Notes under the pieces: generated by a model | What the model was told of the DNA's origin: nothing | Seen by the model: only the letters and a program-made list of their open reading frames with translations | Databases searched by the model: none | Position numbers and translations under genes: made by a program | From: Opitutaceae bacterium | GTDB lineage: Bacteria > Verrucomicrobiota > Verrucomicrobiia > Opitutales > Opitutaceae | Reading direction: 5' to 3' | Length of the DNA stretch: 64,000 bases | Assembly: GCA_027482185.1 (NCBI GenBank) | Contig: JAIXWF010000022.1 | Span: 868,001 to 932,000, forward strand | Shown: piece by piece, positions 37,145 to 45,853 of the stretch | How the letters are laid out: the number at the start of each line of letters is the position of its first letter | Position numbering within the stretch: the first letter of the stretch is position 1

Positions 37145-38959
37145 ATGATCTCCGTCCCGACTGAAAACTTCGCTGCCTGCGGCGCGCGGCCGTGCCTGCG
37201 GCGCCTCGCTGTCGTGGCGCTCGTTTGGATCGTCGGATTGGGCGCCGCCGCCCGTCCGCTCGCGGCGGCCGAACCGCCGGCCGTCCTCGCGGAATTGGTC
37301 CGGCTCAACGATGCGCAGGTCGACGGCTGGCTGGCGGCGTTGCCGTCGCGGGCCGGCTCGCCGCGGGAGGCCTCGCGGCTCGCGAAGATGACGGCGGCCG
37401 CGCTCGCGCACCGCGATTCGCGCCATCATCGGCAACCCGCCGTGCAGGCCCTGCTGGGGCGGTTGCTGGCCGTGCTCGCCGCGCGGCAGAATGCGGACGG
37501 CTCGTTCGACGCCGAGGTTGCCGCGGGCAATCCGGCTTCGCCGCCGGACAGCGGCTTCGCGCTGAGGCATCTCGCGTTCGCGCTGGAACTGCTGCGCGCC
37601 GACGACCATGCCGCGGCGGCGCCCTTGCGCGCGCAACTCGAGCAACTGCTCCGCCAAGGCGCACAGATCCTGCGGACCGGCGGCGTGCACACGCCGAATC
37701 ACCGTTGGGTGATCTGCGGTGCGCTCGCGCATCTCGAGGCGTTGGTCCCGGCGCCGGGCAACGTCGCGCGGATCGACGCGTGGCTCGGCGAAGGCATCGA
37801 CCAGGACCGCGACGGCCAGTTCAGCGAACGCAGCACCATTTATTCGGCGGTCACCTCGGAGGCACTGCTCGACCTGGCGGTGGCGCTGCGGCGTCCGGCC
37901 TTGCTCGAACCGCTGCGGCGCAACCTCGAGTTCACGCTGCTGACCGCGGATCCCGACGGCGAACTGGAGCACGTTTCCTCGCGCCGGCAGGACCAACTCG
38001 GCCGCGAGCCGCGCCGCCTTGCGGCGTACTACGTGCCGCTGCGGTACCTCGCGGTCCGCGACGGCAACGGCCGCTTCGCCGCGGCGGCGGAGCTCGTGGA
38101 GCAAACCGATTTGCCGCGGATCTTGGACGCGTTGCCGGAGTGGCTGCTCTGGCCCGAGCTGCGCCGGCCCTTGCCGCCGCGGGCGCCGTTGCCGGACAAT
38201 TTCGCGCGCCACTTCCCGGATTCCGGTCTCGTGCGCGTGCGGCGCGGCGCGGTGAGCGCGACGGTCTTCGGCGGGGGCGACTACGCCGCGCACCGCGATT
38301 TCTCCTCGGGCCTCGCGACGAACCCCACGTTCTTCCGTTTCCGCAAGGGCGCGGCGGTGCTCGATGCCGTGCGAATCGCGCCGTCGTTTTTCAATCTCGG
38401 CTATTTTCGCAGCGAAAACCTCGTGCCGCTGGCCGACGGCACCGGCTGGCGACTCGAACAGACGCAGCGGGCGGCGTACTACCAACCGCTGCCGGCGGAG
38501 GCGCGGCGTCCGGGCGGCGACTATCCGCTGACGAACGACGGCCGTTTCTACAGCAAGATGGATTTCCCGAAACGCCCGCGAGACGAGAAGCAACTCACGA
38601 CGCGCGTGACCGTGCGCGAATCGGCGGAGCGGCCGGGCGAGTTTGCGCTCGAGATCGAGAGCACCGGCACGGCGGGGATCGGCGTGACGGTCGAATTGGC
38701 TTTCCGCGCGGGCGGAACCCTGGACGGCGTCGCGGCGCGGCCGGGAGAGCCGGATACGTTTCTCTTGGGCGAGGGTTTCGCGCGCTACACGGTCGGGACG
38801 GATACGATCGAAGTGGGCCCGGGACGCCCCGGGCCGGTGCGGATCGGGAACCTCGCCGGCGAGGAGTATTCGTGGCGCGGCGGCCAGCTGCGGCTCGAGG
38901 GGCAGAAGGTTTATTTCACAGGTGTGACGCCGTTCCGCCATACGTTCACCGTGCGGTGA
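37145..38959 (+). CDS. Secreted lyase-like protein (alpha-toroid plus beta-sandwich)
   Basis: Starting at the ATG at 37145 gives 604 residues. A ~44-residue leader ends in a hydrophobic stretch (RLAVVALVWIVGLGAAARPL), a probable signal peptide. Residues about 50-300 look like an alpha/alpha-toroid (repeated helices; HTPNHRWVICGALAHLEAL near 200), and 330-604 like a beta sandwich (YFRSENLVPLADGT, FAREIESTGTAGI-type strands). This layout recalls polysaccharide lyases of the heparinase/alginate lyase type. I see no confident catalytic triad, so the activity is inferred only. It is divergent from the phosphatase gene and convergent with the TonB receptor. Confidence 0.6.
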   Translation: MISVPTENFAACGARPCLRRLAVVALVWIVGLGAAARPLAAAEPPAVLAELVRLNDAQVDGWLAALPSRAGSPREASRLAKMTAAALAHRDSRHHRQPAVQALLGRLLAVLAARQNADGSFDAEVAAGNPASPPDSGFALRHLAFALELLRADDHAAAAPLRAQLEQLLRQGAQILRTGGVHTPNHRWVICGALAHLEALVPAPGNVARIDAWLGEGIDQDRDGQFSERSTIYSAVTSEALLDLAVALRRPALLEPLRRNLEFTLLTADPDGELEHVSSRRQDQLGREPRRLAAYYVPLRYLAVRDGNGRFAAAAELVEQTDLPRILDALPEWLLWPELRRPLPPRAPLPDNFARHFPDSGLVRVRRGAVSATVFGGGDYAAHRDFSSGLATNPTFFRFRKGAAVLDAVRIAPSFFNLGYFRSENLVPLADGTGWRLEQTQRAAYYQPLPAEARRPGGDYPLTNDGRFYSKMDFPKRPRDEKQLTTRVTVRESAERPGEFALEIESTGTAGIGVTVELAFRAGGTLDGVAARPGEPDTFLLGEGFARYTVGTDTIEVGPGRPGPVRIGNLAGEEYSWRGGQLRLEGQKVYFTGVTPFRHTFTVR

Positions 38960-39230
38960 GCACGGAGCTCGCGCCGGCCCAAGAGTCGATCGGCGTGAGA
39001 TAGGTCTTGGCTCCGGACACCGAAATCCGGTCCGCGCGGGTCGCGGTGGCCGGTCCAGTCGGTCCGGCGGATGCCGGCGTCGAACCTCCCGTGCGTGCCG
39101 CGGGCTTGCCGGGGTCGACCTGGCGGGCGGAGCGGAAGAACCCTCGGGAGACGGCACGCCGAAATTCCGTGTCCGCACGCTTGGCCCGGGCCGCTCGCGT
39201 GCGGGGCGTTTCCGCCCGGCGGTCGCCCGC

Positions 39231-42119
39231 TCAGAAGTCCGCGCTGACGGTGAGGCGGTAGTTGCGCGGTTCGTTCAGGTAGATGCGGAGGTAGCCGTTT
39301 TCCTGGGCGTTGAGGCGGCCGATGCCGACGAGGTAGCTGTTGAACATGTTGCGGATGTTCAGCTGCACGTTCATCGGAATTTTCCGGCCGGGCACGGTGA
39401 AGCGGTAGCCGGCGAAGGTGTCGGCGAACAGCGTGGGCGTGCCCCAGATTTCGCGGCCGTCGATCTGGGAGATGCGGGTCAGGTTGCGGCTTTGGAAGCG
39501 GCCGGCGCCGCCGACGAAGAGACCCTTGAGTTTGCCTTCGGCGAAGCGGTAGCGCGCGGTGAGGTTGGCTTTGTAGGGGCGGGTGCCGAAGCCGCTGTTC
39601 TGCAGGGCGGCCATGGCGTCGATGTTCTCGTGCGCGGTCGCGAGCTGCTGGTTGACGGTGGCGAGCAGGGCGGCGTCGCCGGCCGCGGCGGCGCGCCACT
39701 TCGGTTCCCATTCGGCGAAGTAGCCGTAGATCTCCCCGAAGAAATTCTCGCGCTTGCGCTGCGAGTAGGAAACGCCGAGGCGGAGCGTGAGCGCCTTCGT
39801 CGGGTTGGCGATGAACTCGGCTTCCCAGCCCTTGGTGACGGCGTCGATGGTGGCGGCGTTGTAGAATTTCAGCTCCGAATCGAACTGGGCCTGCGTGATG
39901 CGGCCGGCGGCGAGGAGGGCGTTGTAGATGTTCACCATCGCGGTGCCGCCGAGGGACGCGGACGTGTTGACCGAGAGGCCGTCGGGGATGATGGCGGCGT
40001 CCTTGGTCTGGCGGGTTTCGTAGGCGCCGAAGCGGAAGAAGAGCCGGTCGTCGCCGAGCACGTCGACCATGAGGCCGACGTCGTGGCCGAGGCCCTCGGT
40101 GGGCGGCGGCGTCTTGCCCGTGGGGAGCACGGTGCGGTCGAGGCGCGGCGTGCCGCTGTTTTTCGATTCGTTGTAGAACACGGAGACGCGCGGGAGCACG
40201 TGGAGCACGGCGCCGGCGGTGAAGGTCTTGGGCCGGTACTTGTTGACCGCGACCGCGCCGTTGAAATCCCATTCGTTGAGCGCGAAGCGGCGCGAGGTGT
40301 AGCGCGGGTCGCGGGGGTCGGTGATGCGCGCCTGGTCGAAGGTCCGGAATTCGATCGGATCGACGCGGTAGCCGAGGGTGGTGACGAGGCGCTCCTTCAG
40401 CCAGAAGCTCTGGGCGGCGACCATGAAGGAACGGGCTTCCTGGATGGTGTGGGAATTGGAGCGCGTGCGGGAGGCGTAGTGGGAGCGGTAGGTGTTGGCC
40501 CCGAGCGTGAACTCGGGCATCGGCTGCGTGGGATCGCCGGCGAAGTAGGTCTCGAACCGGCCCTCGGTCACGTAGCGCCGGCGCCACGGCTGGTTGGCCG
40601 CGCCCTCGGGATTCGCGGAGTTGGAGATGGCGAGGTTGTTCTGGTCGACGAGGATTTCGTTCTGCCAGCGGCGGAGTCGGTCCTGCCGGGTGAATTCGGC
40701 GAGGCCGGCGAGGCGGTGGCGGCCGAACCATTTGCCGAAGTTGGGTTCCCAGGCGGTGCTCAGGCGGTAGATTTCGTTGCGGTCCTTGAAGGGATCGCGG
40801 CTCCAGTTGTCCTCGAGGTAGAGCTGGCGCACGCGGGGATTGGGCACGACGGCGAGCGCGGACGTGGGCACGTTGGGATTGGGATCGCCGGTGAGGAAGA
40901 GGTTGGGGTTAACGTTGCCGCGGGTGAGGATGCGGTTGACGTTGTGGAAGTACGCGAACTCCGCGATGACGGTGCGGGAGAAGCGCTGTTCGACCTTGAA
41001 CTGCCACTCGTTGAAATTCTGGGTGCGCACGCCGCCGGGGCCCGTGAGATTGTAGGCGTAGCCCATCAGCGCGGGCGAAACGAGCGTGGTGCTGGGCGCG
41101 CGCTGGCTGAAAAGCTCGGAACGCAGATTGTAGACGGCGTTGTCCTGCGCGACAAAGGTGTAGCGGTTGGCGGTGCCGAATGCCGTGGTGGCGGCAACCG
41201 CGGCGCCGTCGGCCGCGGGGCGGCCGGCGGCGAGCCAGGACGTGACGGAGTCGGCGGCGTTCCACGGCAGCGAAATGTTGTTGGCGGAATTGCCGCCCTG
41301 GTAGCTGCCGCGGATCGCGGTGTTGGCCCAGGGCTGGTAGCTGAACGCGCCCGTGAGGCGGCGCTGTTCGTTGAGGTCCCATTTGCGCCAGCCCTTGGCG
41401 TCCTGGTAGAGCCCGAGCAGGCGCACGCCGAGTTTGCCGCGGACCAGGACGTGGTTGTGGTCGAGCTCGTGGCGGTAGTAGTCCCAGGAGCCGACGACGG
41501 AGCGGGCATTGGTCGTGGTGCGGCGGAGCTGGGCGAACTTGGTCGAGAGCGCCACGGTGCCGCCGGGCGCCCCGAGGCCGAAAAGAATGGAGTTGGGGCC
41601 GCTGGCCATCTCGGCGCGCTCGATGTTGTAGAGGTCGACGGGCACGGCGGACTGCGCGTAGTTCACCGACGAAGAGCCGGCGACGCCGCGCACGCGGAAG
41701 CGGAAGTCGTTGCCGGTGGAATCGCGGCCGGGCGGGTTGTTGAAGCCGTTGGTCGAATCCTCGACCTCGCGTTCGACGTTGGTGGCGTAGGCGAGCATCG
41801 ACTCGAGGTCGGTGGCGCCGATGTCGGAGAGGAATTCCTTGGTGAAGGGCGAGACCGCGGCGGGCGTATCTTTGAGTTTCGAATTGAGCCGCGAACCGCT
41901 GGTGGTGTTCGCCGCCTGGTAGCCGGAGTCGTCCTCGGGCCTGACTTCGAACGGCGAGAGCTCGATCGGGGCGGCCGTTTCGCCGGGGGCGGGAGGGCGG
42001 GCGGCGGCCGACGGCGTCGGGGCGGTCTGGCCGCCGACCGAGCCGGCGCCGACGAGCAGGGCGACGAACGCGGCGGCCGGGGAAAGGAAAGCGGAGGGGA
42101 AAGCGCGGGGTTTGGACAT
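39231..42119 (-). CDS. TonB-dependent receptor
   Basis: Starting at the ATG at 42119 gives 962 residues. The longer upstream frame is antisense. The N-terminus is a signal peptide (AFVALLVGAGSVGG). IELSPFEVRPEDDSGYQAAN near 52-72 is the verrucomicrobial TonB-box-like segment. It is followed by a plug domain (VSPFTKEFLSDIGATDLESM near 89, RGVAGSSSVNYAQSAVPVDL) and a large beta barrel ending in the canonical aromatic F. It imports siderophores, vitamins or glycans across the outer membrane. No SusD-like partner or regulator is adjacent, so the substrate is unknown. It is convergent with the lyase-like gene. Confidence 0.92.
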   Translation of the reverse strand: MSKPRAFPSAFLSPAAAFVALLVGAGSVGGQTAPTPSAAARPPAPGETAAPIELSPFEVRPEDDSGYQAANTTSGSRLNSKLKDTPAAVSPFTKEFLSDIGATDLESMLAYATNVEREVEDSTNGFNNPPGRDSTGNDFRFRVRGVAGSSSVNYAQSAVPVDLYNIERAEMASGPNSILFGLGAPGGTVALSTKFAQLRRTTTNARSVVGSWDYYRHELDHNHVLVRGKLGVRLLGLYQDAKGWRKWDLNEQRRLTGAFSYQPWANTAIRGSYQGGNSANNISLPWNAADSVTSWLAAGRPAADGAAVAATTAFGTANRYTFVAQDNAVYNLRSELFSQRAPSTTLVSPALMGYAYNLTGPGGVRTQNFNEWQFKVEQRFSRTVIAEFAYFHNVNRILTRGNVNPNLFLTGDPNPNVPTSALAVVPNPRVRQLYLEDNWSRDPFKDRNEIYRLSTAWEPNFGKWFGRHRLAGLAEFTRQDRLRRWQNEILVDQNNLAISNSANPEGAANQPWRRRYVTEGRFETYFAGDPTQPMPEFTLGANTYRSHYASRTRSNSHTIQEARSFMVAAQSFWLKERLVTTLGYRVDPIEFRTFDQARITDPRDPRYTSRRFALNEWDFNGAVAVNKYRPKTFTAGAVLHVLPRVSVFYNESKNSGTPRLDRTVLPTGKTPPPTEGLGHDVGLMVDVLGDDRLFFRFGAYETRQTKDAAIIPDGLSVNTSASLGGTAMVNIYNALLAAGRITQAQFDSELKFYNAATIDAVTKGWEAEFIANPTKALTLRLGVSYSQRKRENFFGEIYGYFAEWEPKWRAAAAGDAALLATVNQQLATAHENIDAMAALQNSGFGTRPYKANLTARYRFAEGKLKGLFVGGAGRFQSRNLTRISQIDGREIWGTPTLFADTFAGYRFTVPGRKIPMNVQLNIRNMFNSYLVGIGRLNAQENGYLRIYLNEPRNYRLTVSADF

Positions 42120-42308
42120 GGTGCCGGCGGGGTGGGCTTGGGGGTAAGCCCGACCATGGGCGGCGGTCGGGCGGGCACAACGCGGAAGTCGGCCGGCCCG
42201 GGAAGGCGGCGGGGGCGCCGGGTTTCGCAAAGGTGAATCGCGGCGGTGACACGGAAAATTCCCGACAACGGTCTGGTTTCGGTCCCATTGCTGTGTTTGG
42301 TGACAACG

Positions 42309-42974
42309 ATGTCTTGGTTGGAACAGCCGATCGCGTTCGTGGATTTCGAAGGCAGCCGCGCGTCCGGCGTGCTCGAGTACGGGGTGGTGCGGTTGCTCGG
42401 CGCGCAGATTGTCGAGACCCACACCCGCCTCTGTGCGCCGACCGGCCGGGTGCGGCCGGAGGATACGGCGGTGCACGGATTGGCGGCGGAGCAATTGCGG
42501 GACCGGCAGCCGTTCGCCGACGAATGGGAATTCTTCGCCGACCTGCGCGAGCAGGGGCCGCTGGCCGCGCACTACGCGGGGGTGGAAAACGCGCTGCTCA
42601 AGGCAATCTGGCCGTACCCGCGCAACTCGCCCGATTTCGCGCGGCCGGGCGAGCATGTGATCGACTGGGGTCCGTGGATCGACACGGCGCGGCTGTACGG
42701 CCAATTCGTGCCGACGCTGCCGTCGGGCCAACTCGAGGCCCTCGTGGCCGCGCTGGGGCTGCAGCCCGAACTCGACGCGCAAGCCGCGCGGCAGTGTCCG
42801 CCGGACCGGCGGCGCTACCACTGCGCGCTGTACGACGCTTTGGCCGGCGCGGTGCTGCTGGCGGCGTTGGCGCGCGAGCCGCAGATCGCGACGCTGTCGA
42901 CGATGCAACTGTTGGCGTTCAGCACGCTGGATCCGAAGAAACGCGACGCCTTGCAGCAGCGGGAATTGTTTTGA
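42309..42974 (+). CDS. DnaQ/RNase T-type 3'-5' exonuclease
   Basis: Starting at the ATG at 42309 gives 221 residues. Upstream in-frame sequence adds non-homologous residues. IAFVDFEGSRASG near 8 gives the first Asp-x-Glu, and HGLAAEQL and WIDTARLY supply middle residues. YHCALYDALAGAVLL near 180 provides the His/Asp pair of the DEDDh group. These exonucleases trim 3' ends of RNA or proofread DNA. It is a free-standing single-domain enzyme, not the polymerase subunit. It is divergent from the TonB receptor. Confidence 0.82.
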   Translation: MSWLEQPIAFVDFEGSRASGVLEYGVVRLLGAQIVETHTRLCAPTGRVRPEDTAVHGLAAEQLRDRQPFADEWEFFADLREQGPLAAHYAGVENALLKAIWPYPRNSPDFARPGEHVIDWGPWIDTARLYGQFVPTLPSGQLEALVAALGLQPELDAQAARQCPPDRRRYHCALYDALAGAVLLAALAREPQIATLSTMQLLAFSTLDPKKRDALQQRELF

Positions 42975-43099
42975 AGGGACACGGCGGGGCGCACGGTCCT
43001 CCGCTCGGCGGTCCGCGCGGCTGCGCCGCCGGCAGGCCCACGGCGAACGCCGGGGAATAAATCTCGGGCCGACGGCTCCCACCCGGCACACTCTTCCGC

Positions 43100-43678
43100 A
43101 TGACTACCTTCATTTCCGCGCTGTCCCGACCGATTCTGCTGTTGCTGGCATGGGCGGCGTCCATTCCGGCGCTGACCGCCGCGCCGGCGATCGGGGAGCG
43201 GGCGCCCGACTTTGCCTTGGCGACCCTCGACGGGCGGACGGTGTCGCTGCGGGCCGCGCGGGCCGACGGCCCGGTTGTGCTGCTCGTGTTGCGCGGATTT
43301 CCGGGATACCAATGTCCGCTGTGCACGCGGCAGGTGCACGAGTTTGCCGGCCGCGCGGCGGAGTTTGCCGCTAAGGGGGCGAAGGTCGTGATGGTTTACC
43401 CGGGACCGGCCGCCGCGCTGCAGGCGCGGGCGAAGGAATTTCTCGCCGACAAACAATGGCCGGCGGGCTGGGAGCTGTTGCTCGATCCGGACTACGCGTT
43501 CACGGCGGCTTACGGCCTGCGCTGGGATGCGCCGAAGGAAACGGCGTACCCTTCGACCTTCATCATCGGCCGCGACGACACCGTGGCCTACGCCGTGGTG
43601 AGCAAGACGCACGGCGGCCGCACGAAGGCGGCGGACGTGCTGGCGGCGTTGCCGGATCGGACGCCGGCGAAACCCTGA
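43100..43678 (+). CDS. Peroxiredoxin-like exported protein
   Basis: This protein of 192 residues has a hydrophobic N-terminal signal (LLLLAWAASIPALTAAPAIG). The AhpC/TSA-type body has GERAPDFALATLDGRTVSL, then RGFPGYQCPLCTRQVHEF with Cys72 and Cys75 (CPLC). KEFLADKQWPAGWELLLDPD and the end PKETAYPSTFIIGRD match redoxin folds. It could reduce peroxides or act as a thiol reductase in the periplasm. An ECF sigma gene starts 20 bp downstream, so the two may share a transcript and perhaps a redox response. Confidence 0.82.
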   Translation: MTTFISALSRPILLLLAWAASIPALTAAPAIGERAPDFALATLDGRTVSLRAARADGPVVLLVLRGFPGYQCPLCTRQVHEFAGRAAEFAAKGAKVVMVYPGPAAALQARAKEFLADKQWPAGWELLLDPDYAFTAAYGLRWDAPKETAYPSTFIIGRDDTVAYAVVSKTHGGRTKAADVLAALPDRTPAKP

Positions 43679-43697
43679 AAACAACGCCTCCGCCCGC

Positions 43698-44240
43698 GTG
43701 AATCCGGACGACGTTTTCCCCCGTTTGGTCGAGAGCCACTATCCCGGGCTCTACCGGTTCGCGTTGAGTTTGGCGCGCAACCCGGCCGATGCCGCGGATC
43801 TCACGCAGCAGACCTTTTATATTTGGGCCACGAAGGGGCAGGCGCTGCGCGAGGTCGGCAAGGCGAAGACGTGGTTGTTCACGACGCTGTACCGCGAATT
43901 TCTGCGGCTGCGCCGGCGCGACGCGCGGACCACGGCGCTCGAAGACCTGACTCCGGCGGAGCAGGATCCGCCCGACGCGGACGCGGATGTCATCGGCAAG
44001 ATGGACGCGGAGCTGGTGCTGGCCGCGTTGCAGGAGGTGCCGCTGACGTTTCGCGAGCCGCTGGCGCTGTTCTATCTCCAGGATCTCTCCTACCTCGAAA
44101 TTGCCGAGGTGCTCGAGGTGCCGATCGGCACCATCATGTCGCGGCTGGCCCGCGGCAAAGCGCACCTCCGCGTGCTGCTCGCGCAAAAATCGCGCGGCGG
44201 CGAAGTCATCGAATTTCCGAAAAAGTCCGCCCGCGCATGA
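43698..44240 (+). CDS. ECF-type RNA polymerase sigma factor
   Basis: This protein of 180 residues starts at GTG 43698. Region 2 has LVESHYPGLYRFALSLARNP and DAADLTQQTFYIWATKG for core binding and -10 recognition. Region 4 (LTFREPLALFYLQDLSYLEI, then VPIGTIMSRLARGKAHLR) binds the -35. The two-domain layout without region 3 is typical of extracytoplasmic-function sigmas. Its stop overlaps the ATG of the next gene (ATGA), the usual arrangement for sigma with its anti-sigma. Target promoters cannot be named. Confidence 0.93.
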   Translation: MNPDDVFPRLVESHYPGLYRFALSLARNPADAADLTQQTFYIWATKGQALREVGKAKTWLFTTLYREFLRLRRRDARTTALEDLTPAEQDPPDADADVIGKMDAELVLAALQEVPLTFREPLALFYLQDLSYLEIAEVLEVPIGTIMSRLARGKAHLRVLLAQKSRGGEVIEFPKKSARA

Positions 44241-44959
44241 ACTCCCACGACGCCCAATTCATCCTTCGCGCCCGCCGTCCGGGCGAGCGCGACGCGCAGG
44301 ACCCGCTGTTTGCCGAAGCGCTGGCCGAGGTCGAAAAAGACCCCCGGCTCAAGGCTTGGCACGAACGCGAGCAACGCACCGATGCCGCGATCGCCGCGAA
44401 GTTCGCCGAGATCGCACCGCCGCCCGAACTGCGCGCCGCGATTCTCGCCGGGGCGCGGGCCAGCCGGCCGCGCGCCGGCGGTTGGAAAATGGCGCCGTGG
44501 CTTGCCGCGGCGGCCGCGGTCGCCGTGCTGCTGACGGTGACGGTGGTGCAATTGGGCCGGCCCGCGCCGCCGCAGGGCGATGCGCTGACGGCGGTGGCGC
44601 TGCGGGAACTCATCACCGCGCATGGCGATCACGATGCGGAACCGCCGGCCTTGGCGGCCTTGCAGATCCGGTTGGCGAGTGCCGTCGGGTCGTTTCCCGA
44701 ACGCATCGAGCTTCGGCCCGATGACCTGCGCCGGCAGGGTTGCCGCGCCTTTCGCGTCGGCGGCCGCGAGGTCTTCGAGCTGTGTTTCCGGCGCGACGGC
44801 ATCTGGTACCACCTTTATGTGGCGCCGGCGACGGGGCCGGACCGCGGCGTGAGTTTCGAATCGGCCGGGCAATTTGCCGCGGCCTCGTGGCAGCGCGGGG
44901 CCGTCGCCTACGCGCTCGCGACGGATGCGGGGCGGGCTGCGTTGCAGCGGCTGCTGTGA
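44237..44959 (+). CDS. Probable anti-sigma factor, single-pass membrane protein
   Basis: Starting at the ATG at 44237 gives 240 residues. Residues 1-75 are a charged cytoplasmic part. One transmembrane helix follows (WLAAAAAVAVLLTVTVVQLG, about 90-110) and then a periplasmic domain with two cysteines (RQGCRAFRVGG and FELCFRRDG). No zinc-binding HxxxCxxC motif is visible, so it differs from the classical ZAS type. Overlap with the sigma gene makes a cognate anti-sigma role likely. The cysteines and the upstream peroxiredoxin gene suggest redox sensing, which is inference. Confidence 0.7.
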   Translation: MNSHDAQFILRARRPGERDAQDPLFAEALAEVEKDPRLKAWHEREQRTDAAIAAKFAEIAPPPELRAAILAGARASRPRAGGWKMAPWLAAAAAVAVLLTVTVVQLGRPAPPQGDALTAVALRELITAHGDHDAEPPALAALQIRLASAVGSFPERIELRPDDLRRQGCRAFRVGGREVFELCFRRDGIWYHLYVAPATGPDRGVSFESAGQFAAASWQRGAVAYALATDAGRAALQRLL

Positions 44960-44978
44960 CGTCCGCGCGACGGCCGCT

Positions 44979-45749
44979 TCACCGCAATGGGTAGTCCCGC
45001 CAACCCAGTTTCTGCGCGAGCACGCGCAGGGCGAAGAGCGGCGTCGTGGTCAGGTAGCGTTGGCCGAGGCGACGCGGTTCCGTGCAAAGGCGGAAGAGCC
45101 ATTCGAACCCGCTGCGCTGGATGAAACGCGGCGCCTGTCTGACGCGGCCCGAGTGGAAATCGAAAGCCGCACCCACGCCGATGAGCACGCCGGCTTCCAG
45201 TTCGTCCGCGAAGGCGGCCATGAACTTTTCCTGTTTCGGCGAACTGAGCCCGACCCAGATGACGTCGGGCCGCAGGTGCGCGACTTCAGTCCGGAGCACG
45301 GCCGCCTCGCGGGCGTCGAGCGGCCGGAACGGCGGCGTGAACGTGCCCGCGACCTCGAGCCCCGGGAAACGCGCGGCGAGTTTCTCGTGCAGCAGCGCGG
45401 CCGTGCCGGGCCCGCCGCCGTAGAAATAATGCCGCAGGCCGAGCGCGCGGCCGGCATCGCAGACCGCCAGCATCAGGTCGGGACCGTAGACGCGTTCCAC
45501 GCCCTTCGGCCCGAGCCAGACGAGCGGCATGCCGTCCGGCGTCGTGAGCCAGGAGCGGTTGTAGATCGCTTTCAGCGCGGGATCGCGCTGCGCCTCCGTC
45601 AGGCCGTGCGCCGTCGCGAGGCAGATGTAGCCGCGGCGCAGGCGGCCGCGGTTGGCGAGGACGAGATCGCGCGCGTGCGCCAGCGTCAGCGCGGAGATGC
45701 CGACGCCGAGGACGTTGTAACGGGGAGGGACCGAGAGCGCCGACGGCAT
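44979..45749 (-). CDS. WecB/TagA/CpsF-family glycosyltransferase
   Basis: This protein has 256 residues from the ATG at 45749. A TTG 36 bp upstream is an alternative. YICLATAHGLTEAQRDPALK near 43, TTPDGMPLVWLGPKGVERVY near 68, HYFYGGGPG near 112, VIWVGLSSPKQEKFMAAF near 175 and GVGAAFDFHSG near 205 are the family motifs. Members transfer N-acetylmannosamine or similar sugars to lipid carriers for teichoic acid, enterobacterial common antigen or exopolysaccharide. It is convergent with the sigma-anti-sigma pair, and the ABC-F gene diverges 104 bp away. Confidence 0.9.
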   Translation of the reverse strand: MPSALSVPPRYNVLGVGISALTLAHARDLVLANRGRLRRGYICLATAHGLTEAQRDPALKAIYNRSWLTTPDGMPLVWLGPKGVERVYGPDLMLAVCDAGRALGLRHYFYGGGPGTAALLHEKLAARFPGLEVAGTFTPPFRPLDAREAAVLRTEVAHLRPDVIWVGLSSPKQEKFMAAFADELEAGVLIGVGAAFDFHSGRVRQAPRFIQRSGFEWLFRLCTEPRRLGQRYLTTTPLFALRVLAQKLGWRDYPLR

Positions 45750-45853
45750 CGCGGCCAGCAAGGGCGGGCGCGGGGCGTTCGGCAACCGCGGAACACCGGC
45801 CGGCAGCGCGGCCTTGCCATCGGGGCGCCGGGTCGCGACGGTGGCCGGTTCCC

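Noticed and set aside
39492-42236. 914-codon plus-strand frame
   Set aside because: It is opposite the TonB receptor and shows no motif, only composition-driven openness.
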